Shown here: piece by piece, positions 57,542 to 64,000 of the stretch
How the letters are laid out: each line of letters opens with the position of its first letter
How positions within the stretch are numbered: position 1 is the first letter of the stretch
DNA from: Paraspadella gotoi
Lineage: Eukaryota > Chaetognatha
Assembly (NCBI GenBank): GCA_051294375.1
Contig: CM119270.1
Location: forward strand, 21,567,532-21,631,531
DNA length: 64,000 nt
Reading direction: 5' to 3'
Translations under genes and position numbers: made by a program
The notes under the pieces: model-generated
What the model was told of the DNA's origin: nothing
The model's database searches: none
What the model saw: the letters and a program-made list of their open reading frames with translations, nothing else

Positions 57542-60500
57542 GTGAGACGGTTGTCGGATTCGTCCACCATCCTTCAGCCAAATCCATTGGCTCAGAGGGG
57601 GAACACACTATCCCAGGCGTAATGTTCCATCCACAGTCCTCACGACATCCCTCTGCGTTGGCAAAGCGAGACCGTCCTAGGGTAACCGCGCCAGTGACTG
57701 GAGGCGTCACTGAGGGTCGGAAGCCCCCAAAGCCAACAGTGAGATGCCCCATCCCAATGGGCATCACAGGCATCCCGGCTGTTGCCATAAAGGAACTTTT
57801 TCTGACTCTTATATCCAATTTGAATATTGTAGTACGACGAATTTAATAATTTATTAATTTATTTTTTTTATTTATCTATCTATAATGTCATGGCACCCCC
57901 TATATACCAGCGTTAACATAACAAAATCGTGAGCCCCTTCTGATGTCATGTCAAGTCATATGATGTCAAGTCAAGTCATCTCATGTCCACTTTTTACACT
58001 TTTTTCACTTTTACAGCTACGACGCATTAGGCCAAATCCTTGGCTTCTTTTGTGCCATCTGGCGGCGAATCGACGATTTCCTTCTCTCTTGGCCTTTCGA
58101 TCATCAACTCGCCCTCGGTCTCTTTATCGCCAGCTGCGTCCTCCTGCTGCTGTTGATCGTACTGCTTTGCTGTTGCTGTTGTAAGGTCTGCGGCGGAGGA
58201 GAAGAAGGGAAGAAGAAGAAGAGAAGGAGAGGACCGCAGAATACGAGGTCAGGTCAAGGGTCAAGGGTCAAGCGTCAAGGGTCAAGGGTAAGGGATTCCT
58301 GGTGAAGATTCGTTGGGTTTGTTCGAAAAAGTAAAATGTTATGGTGGACTTAAATCTAACAACCGTTCATTAGCGGCCATTGGTGCAGGAGGCAAGTCAT
58401 TCGCCTCCCAATCAAAGGCCCGGTTCTAGCCGGGTGCGCAGCCAGGAGTCGGGCGCTTTCCCATTGTTTAATGCCTGATCCGAAGCTCAGTTCTATCCTT
58501 AATATTTAACACAATATTTAACCGTAATCCCTTACTTTATTACTAACCCTGCGCTAATTCCTAACAATAATCAGAATTCCTAATTTCTAACCATAATCAC
58601 AAGCCTCTTTTAGAACAGATACCTTAGGCCGAAGGGGGGAAGCATACGGTCGGCCGTAAATCGCCTTGGGGGTTTAGCAACACCCCACTCCCCCGTGCCT
58701 GATTCCAAGCCTGGTTCCAATGCCTGCTCGAGTTGTGTTGATTAAGTTAAGGAAATCCAGCTTAGCTAACTTAGCGCCTTATCAACATATATATTCTCTT
58801 CCGACGCCTTAATACCTCCTCGGCGTCGCAACCTTATTCCTCGGCACCGCAAACCCTACTTCCTTCCCTCTTTTCCAGAGAGCGCGAATACCTGGATCCT
58901 CGATCCGCTCCGGCCTTACGAAGCAAACAAGACCCCCGGACGGCGTTGGATCGAATTCCTCTCATCGGCGCCTTCATACAAGAGAGAGTCCAGCCGGAAC
59001 TCTACGACGCGCAACAGCAGAACCGCATCAAAGAGTCGAGACTCAGTGGGCGCGGTCTTGATGGAGACGTTGACGTCAAGTCAGGATGCGGTGAGTTTGG
59101 GAAAGTGAGGGTAAGGTTTTGGTGAGGTTTTGGTTTCGAGATTGAAGACGGTTGTCAAATGTGAAATGAGTAATGTGAAATGTACTAAAAAGATTTGGAA
59201 GTGGAGAAGAAATTATCATAATTTATTTTCATTCCAATTTCGGTCGGTCATTCATTTCTCTCTCTCTCTCTCTCTCTCTTCTCTCCTCTCTCTCCTCTCT
59301 CTCTCGCTCTCTCTCTCTCTCTCTAAATCAAACAGAACATATCCAGGATTAAGTGATCTTCTTACCCATTTGGAGCCACATCTCAAGAAATCTATGCCCT
59401 TCCATTATTAAATCATTTCATTTCACCTTTTCTCTTCACTCCTTTCCCCCTTCCTCTCTCCTCACCCACCCCCCCCCACCGCATATCCCTCAGCCGCAAT
59501 CCAATCCTTTTCGTCGATCCGGAACAAAAGGACGGCCCGAACTGAAGATCGGCATCGGTACAAGTCCGTCGAACTCGAAAGCTCCGCCTTTTTTTAGAAG
59601 TTCGAATGCCTGACTCTTACGTGACTGTCATAGCGGTTGCTGTTTTTAAGGGTGAGAGAGAGAGGAGAGAGACGAGAGAGAGAGAGAGAGAAGGACGGAG
59701 GGAGGAGGAAGGAGAGAGAGAGGAGGGACTTTTTTTGACCGACGTTAAATATATTGTGCAAGTACATACTATAATGCATAAGGATGATAGCGAGAAGCAG
59801 AAACTATTCTTGGTCAAGTGGCGAATCCTTTTCAAGACGCGGTGCTTCCTTTACTATATATTCTTGGAAAGAGAAAGAAAGCGAGCTGAGAGAGCACGAG
59901 ACGAGACGAGGAGAGAAGAGAGAGAGAGAGAGATGCAGAGAGAAGACGAGAGAGAGGAAATAAATGAAAAGATCCCGCATCAGTTAAAATAATATTTAAT
60001 TAAAAATTAATAAAAAATTAAAATGGAAATTAAATTTGCTTACCCTCCAGACTTAAATTAAAGTCACCTGACTCGAGATGATGTGAACTGAGTCACTCGT
60101 TCCACGCGCGAAAGAAAAAAGGCCGATCACAGAAAAAAAACTGAGATTCTTATTTGAAAATCCAGGAAAAACGAAGGAATCGAACCGAAAAAGTTGCCTG
60201 GACCACAAAAGGGGTCAGAAATTCCTGCTCCATCTTGCTTTATTTCGCTCCTTGGCTTTATATTTCTTTTGCTTTTTCACATCCCCAGACCGCTGAGAGA
60301 AAAAAGAGAAAGAAAGAGAAAAAAAAAGACAAGAGTAAAAAAAAGGAAAGAAAAAAGAAGCATGAAAATATGGCAAACGAAATTGGTCAATCTTTAATAA
60401 AAAACGGTTTATGTTTGGCATCTATGTTTTTTCTTTGTCCTTTTCTTGTCTTTTTCACTTGGTTTCTATTATTTTCTTCATATCTCATCTTTCTTTTAAT

Positions 60501-61149
60501 TTGACGCCTAGATTCTTTTTACTCTCTCTCTCTCCCTCCTCTCTCTCGTCTCTCTCTGTGTTCTCTCTCTCTCAATCAATCTCGTGCTCTACTCTCTCTC
60601 TCTCTCTTCTCTCTCTCCTCATCTCTCTCTTCTGGTTAAAATCATGTATATTTTAAATTTCGTGCTAATTTTCATGTTCTTTCACAGTTAATTCTTCCTT
60701 GTCAACTGTATCTTCTTATCTCTCCTTCTCACTCTATTATTCCTTTCAATACTACGCATCTCTTTTCTCTAACTTATTCTCCCTTATTAAATCTATTTCC
60801 TCTTATCTTTTCTCTCTCTTCATTTTTTTCCTCTCATTATTCATCCAATTTTATTTAATTCTTCATTCTCACTCCCTTCTCCGCACTATCTCTCTACGCT
60901 TTCTTTATCTTCCTCTCACCCTCCTTCTCTCCCTCCCCCCTCTCTCTCCCCCTCTCTCTCCCCCCTCACCCCACTTTTCACAGGAGGTCTTCGAGACCCG
61001 CGTTGTGAAGGGAACTCCTGATCCGGAGTTCATGGAAAATTTCACGTTTAAATCGATTCGTCGACTCGAAGAAAGAACTCTGAAGATTCAAGTCTTTCTC
61101 TTTGACCGAGGAAGCGTCATGGAACCACCGCTGGGGGAGCTGAGTATCG
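57381..61149 (+). CDS. Synaptotagmin-like protein, N-terminal half
   Basis: Five exons fit a synaptotagmin, a vesicle-membrane protein with a luminal N-terminus, one transmembrane helix and cytoplasmic C2 domains used in calcium-regulated exocytosis or trafficking. Residues 1-54: Ala/Gly-rich luminal part with two sequons (NAT, NVT). About 85-104: helix LALGLFIASCVLLLLLIVLL, then CCCCC (likely palmitoylated) and a GKKKKRRRG basic stretch. Linker: IPLIGAFIQERVQPELYD. C2A: DSYVTV, VFETRVVKGTPDPEFMENFT, LKIQVFLFDRGS and PLGELSIG. In C2A the usual SDPY and FDRFS calcium-site residues are only partly kept. Exons: 57381-57541, 58017-58247, 58879-59090, about 59492-59651, 60984-61149. Exon 4 has frame breaks. 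C2B lies beyond the gap. Paralogue not resolved. Confidence 0.8.
57545..57845. other. GC-rich segment in synaptotagmin-like intron 1
   Basis: About 290 bp of higher GC than the flanks, open on the minus strand for 102 codons (KSSFMATAGMPVMPIGMGHL, then TVGFGGFRPSVTPPV) and on + for a comparable length. It contains a gtcactgaggg/ccagtgactgg-like inverted pair. Possibly a transposon piece or unrecognised exon; no family is assigned. Confidence 0.35.
58017..58247 (+). CDS. Synaptotagmin-like exon 2 (membrane anchor)
   Basis: The acceptor cttttacag joins cg+c as Arg. It encodes YDALGQILGFFCAIWRRIDD, the transmembrane helix, five Cys and a Lys/Arg-rich stretch, leaving in phase 2 at gtcagg. Confidence 0.85.
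58365..58455 (+). mobile_element. tRNA-like sequence, SINE head
   Basis: ggtgcaggaggcaagtcatt followed by cctcccaatcaaaggcccgg and ttctagccggg resembles a D arm, anticodon region and box B, but the fold is imperfect and the tail leads into non-tRNA sequence. Confidence 0.4.
58660..58800 (-). mobile_element. Partial SINE-like element
   Basis: Reverse complement begins gataaggcgctaagttagct and includes aggcattggaaccaggct and ggaatcaggcacg, related to the family head. Confidence 0.5.
58879..59090 (+). CDS. Synaptotagmin-like exon 3 (linker)
   Basis: The acceptor ctcttttccag joins ag+a as Arg. It reads EREYLDPRSAPALRSKQDPR, TALDRIPLIGAFIQERVQPE, LYDAQQQNRIKESRLSGRGL and DGDVDVKSGC, leaving in phase 1 at a consensus gtgagt. 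Confidence 0.85.
59492..59651 (+). CDS. Synaptotagmin-like exon 4 (start of C2A), frame-broken
   Basis: After acceptor catatccctcag protein-like pieces alternate between two frames: NPILFVDPEQKDGP, then ELKIGIGTSPSNSK, then LRLFLEVRMPDSYVTV and IAVAVFK, ending before gtgaga. The shifts fall at a gccc run and an aaa run, as expected for one-base sequencing indels; a decaying exon is the alternative. Exit phase also disagrees with exon 5. Confidence 0.5.
60500..60975 (+). repeat. Polypyrimidine tract in synaptotagmin-like intron 4
   Basis: CT-rich with irregular interruptions, leading into the acceptor at 60983. Confidence 0.85.
60984..61149 (+). CDS. Synaptotagmin-like exon 5 (C2A core)
   Basis: The acceptor ccacttttcacag is followed by EVFETRVVKGTPDPEFMENF, TFKSIRRLEERTLKIQVFLF and DRGSVMEPPLGELSI, leaving in phase 1 at gtgaga. 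The TRVxxxTxxPxFxExFxF pattern is the hallmark of C2 domains of this family. Confidence 0.88.
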
Positions 61150-61150
61150 G

Positions 61151-61187
<37 letters not shown>

Positions 61188-61364
61188 NNNNNNNNNNNNN
61201 NNNNNNNNNNNNNNNNNNNNNNNNNNNNNNNNNNNNNNNNNNNNNNNNNNNNNNNNNNNNNNNNNNNNNNNNNNNNNNNNNNNNNNNNNNNNNNNNNNNN
61301 NNNNNNNNNNNNNNNNNNNNNNNNNNNNNNNNNNNNNNNNNNNNNNNNNNNNNNNNNNGAATAA

Positions 61365-61640
61365 CTCTGTATCTTTGAATAACTCTGTATCACTATCGGG
61401 TCTCGCTTGATGACGTGGATGTGGAGTCTATTGTTGGGGCTAAAGGTGATTTTAAAATACAGAGTTTGGGCTTGGGGGCCTTTTGAAATGCGGCGTTTGG
61501 GCTAGGGGGCCTTTTGAGCACGGCCCAAGCCGCAAACTCTGTATTTTAAAATCACCTTTAGGGCCCAACAATAGACTCCACAATACCACGTCATCACTGC
61601 GAGAACGCGATAAGTGATACATAGGAGTTTATTCAAAAGA
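61365..61640. repeat. Fold-back palindrome
   Basis: The left arm (about 61365-61470, with tggagtctattgttgggg and gattttaaaatacagagttt) is complemented by the right arm (about 61524-61636). The centre lies near 61495. The right arm has many small indels relative to the left. Confidence 0.9.
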
Positions 61641-63600
61641 ATGACTACTGCCGTTCCTCGCCCCCTCAACATACATTAGTCGATTTAGTATGGCTTTTCT
61701 TTCTCTCTCATTCGTCTCTCTACGAGCTCTCGTCGTCTCATCTCAGAGTTATTAAAGATGGCCTACTGCCCTTCCTCACCGCCTCACATACATTAGTCAT
61801 GTAAGTAATGGCTTTTGCTTTGCTCTCTCCTCGTCGTGCCGGCTCTCCTACTCTCACTCATGACTGCTCTCCTCTCTCTCAGAAGTTTTATTCAAGGAGA
61901 ATGCCTAGCTGCCTTCCTGCCCGCTCACATACATTAAGTCATTTAGTATGGCTTGTTCTTTCTCTCTCTCTCTCTCTCTCTCGCGAATCATCATCTCTCT
62001 CTCAGAGTTATTCAAGATGCTACTGCCTCCTCGCCCTCACATTAACATTAGTCATTAAGTAATAGGCTTTTCTTTCTCTCTCTTCATCTCTCTCTCTTCT
62101 CTCCCTCTCTCACTCTCTCTTCTCTGCTCTCTCTCAGAGTTATTCCAAAGATGCCTACTGCCTTGCCGTTCCCCCTCACATACATTAGTCATTTAGTATG
62201 GCTTTTCTTTTATCTCTCTCTCTCTCATACGTCTCTCTCTCCGTCTCATGCTATTCATTGCTCTCAGAGTTATTCAAAGATGCCGTACATGGCTTACTCC
62301 ACCCCCTGCACCTAAGTTCCAAGAGTCAGGGGGTCGCCAGCATAGCATATATATTTATTAATGATGGTAGATGTTTTATTTATATTGGGTTTGTACCAAT
62401 TTTCATAAAATTCCAGCTCACTTGATTATTTTGAATGATAGATGTGCAGGAGTAAACAGATAAGTGATTCCGCCGATCTAAATACTTAAGGGAGTGGTCT
62501 TTTCATAAGCAATTGAAACAGTTCTTTTGAAAAATATTTTCGCACTGTCATGGTTGATAAGGAAGCCAGGTTAACTCTGGGAGTGAAATAAACGAGACTA
62601 GTGAGAAGAGTCTTGATTGAAAGCTTGCAGGGACCTGCATAATGTCATTATCTTGTAAGAGTGATGGAGGCCTAAACCACCAAGCGCTGTTTCGCAAAGT
62701 CAGTGGCATAGAATAGCTTATTTATTAAATGAATGGAATAAGTTTGTTATATTGGTGTTGTACCAATTTCATAAGAAATTCAGCTCCATGTAATTTATTG
62801 ATGCTAGTGCGGAGGTACAATAAGTATTCCACCGATCTAATACTTGAGGGAGTAGGTCCTTTTTCAAAAACATACAATGATGGAAAGCATTCTTTGAAAT
62901 ATTTTCCACGTTCATTGATAAGGAAGCCAGGGTACTCATGGGAGTGAATAAAAGCGAGACTGTGAGAGAGTCTTGATTGAAAGGGCGTATGCAGGGACCT
63001 GCTATGTCATTATCTTGTAAGAGTGATGGAAGGCCCTTAAAGCCTACCCAGGCCTGTCCCAAAGTCAGGGGCAAGATTACCTTTATTTATTAAAATGAAA
63101 TGGATAATTGTTTATATTGTTGAAAACGCAATTTTCAATATGCATTAGGTCATTTAGTTATGGCTTTCTTTTGCTATCTGCTCTCGTCTTTCTCTCTCTC
63201 TGCCGCGTCTCCTCTCTCTCTCGTCGTCTCTCCTGCCTCTCAGAGTTATTCAAAGATACCTACTGCCTCCTCCCCTCACATAACTTAAGTCATTTAGTAT
63301 GCATTTTTTCTTTTCATCTGCTTCTCTCTCGTCTCTCAGTCCCGTCGCTCTCTGGCTCTCGCTCGAAGTCCTCTCTCTCTCTCGAGAGTTATTCAAAGAT
63401 GCCATATTGCCTTCCATTCCTCTCAACACATACATTAGTGCATTTAGTAGGGCTTTTGCTCTCTTCTCCTCGATCTCTTAATCTCGGTCTGTCGCTCCTC
63501 TCATCTCTCTTTTTAATCTTTCTCTCATCAATCTCTCATCTCAGAGTTATTCCAAAGATGCCATACTTGCCTTCCCTCCCTCACATACATTAGTCATGTT
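61620..63600 (+). repeat. About 130-bp satellite array, indel-rich
   Basis: The phrase cagagttattcaaagatgcc recurs near 61745, 61878, 62003, 62137, 62266, 63240, 63388 and 63541, each followed by tactgccttcc, cacatacattagtcattta, tatggctttt and a CT tract. Units differ by random one-base gains and losses. Confidence 0.85.
62330..63140 (+). repeat. Two tandem copies of the tacttaagggagtggtc dispersed repeat
   Basis: Copies start near 62340 and 62740, about 330-400 bp each, matching 3528-3800 with many indels. They interrupt the 130-bp satellite. Confidence 0.85.
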
Positions 63601-63997
63601 AGTAATGGCTTTTTCGCTTTCTTCTCATCTCTCTCTCTCTCTCTCTCTCGTCTCGTCTGTCTCTCGTCTATCCTTTTCTCTCTCATGCTCTCTTTCCTCT
63701 CTCTCTCTCATCTGCTTTCTCCCTCTCTCTCTCAGCTCTGTCTCCCGCTGCCATCTCTCTGCTCCTCTCTCTCTGCATTCTCTCTCTCGCTCTCTCTTAT
63801 CTCTCATCTCTTCAGTCTCTCCCTCTCTCTCTCGTCCGTTGTCTCTCTTCACTCGTCCTCCACGTCTCTCCGCTCATTTCCTCTCTCTCCTCGACTCCTC
63901 TCCTGACGTCTGCTGCTCTCGGTTTCTGTCTGTCTCTCATCTCCTCTTTCACATCTCTCTCTCCTTAGTCTCTCCTCTCCTCTCTCCGGTCCATCTT
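63600..63997 (+). repeat. CT-rich tail to scaffold gap
   Basis: Degenerate ctctctc with scattered other bases, ending in N. Confidence 0.85.
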
Positions 63998-64000
63998 NNN

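Noticed and set aside
58365-58455. Functional tRNA gene
   Set aside because: It has box-like segments, but no seven-base acceptor stem could be paired, unlike the four clear tRNAs at 41 kb.

Overview
The window is eukaryotic, from an invertebrate animal nuclear genome. It has multi-exon genes with GT-AG introns and animal-specific families: a fibrinogen-related domain, SUEL-type lectin domains, and a synaptotagmin with an N-terminal membrane anchor. It also has a nuclear tRNA cluster with an intron-bearing tRNA-Tyr, tRNA-like SINEs, and a very heavy load of (GA)n, (GAC)n, (GATA)n and longer tandem repeats. The phylum cannot be fixed from this sequence; a crustacean-like or other arthropod, or a lophotrochozoan, would fit. 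Runs of N lie at 6215-6239, 9909-9933, 14823-15240, 15501-15715, 16222-16331, 17319-17472, 18293-18621, 20528-20861, 22057-22250, 24242-24971, 25618-25788, 39920-39944, 52893-53057, 53733-53901, 54636-54645, 56746-56755, 61188-61358 and 63998-64000, so this is a gapped draft scaffold.

Layout. 1-5.1 kb: purine satellite, a hairpin MITE-like element, a dispersed repeat and AT-rich DNA. 6.24-8.53 kb (+): four exons of a fibrinogen C-terminal-domain gene with a SINE in its last intron. 9.3-10.2 kb: a rearranged copy of the block at 1.0-1.6 kb. 10.7-24.2 kb (-): a series of GC-rich exons that probably belong to one large Ser/Ala/Pro-rich, acidic, unrecognised protein; three consecutive exons (24.2, 23.5, 20.9 kb) match in splice phase. 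A 0.8 kb array of about 40 TGACTCA-bearing units lies among them. 27.9-43.5 kb (-): a tandem SUEL-lectin-domain gene whose four central exons match in phase over a 12.4 kb intron. One 1.06 kb intron of this gene holds four tRNA genes (Arg-ACG, Asn-GTT, Glu-TTC, Tyr-GTA). Its 12.4 kb intron holds a very long imperfect inverted repeat (about 30.43-34.22 against 36.33-39.92 kb). 44-57 kb: mostly microsatellites, minisatellites, SINEs and AT-rich spacer, with a few weak exon candidates and one RFX-type X-box. 57.4-61.15 kb (+): five exons of a synaptotagmin-like gene (luminal segment, transmembrane helix, Cys cluster, basic stretch, linker, first C2 domain) running into a gap. 61.36-64.0 kb: a fold-back palindrome followed by an indel-rich tail of about 130-bp satellite units and two copies of a roughly 330-bp dispersed repeat, ending at a scaffold gap.

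The three recognisable genes are unrelated in function: secreted recognition or adhesion domains (fibrinogen-like and SUEL) and membrane trafficking (synaptotagmin). No operon-like logic applies. The most unusual structural features are a minisatellite built from copies of an exon end plus its splice donor, a duplicated stop-codon end in the fibrinogen gene, the tRNA-packed intron, the AP-1-motif array, and the large inverted or fold-back structures, some of which may be assembly artefacts.
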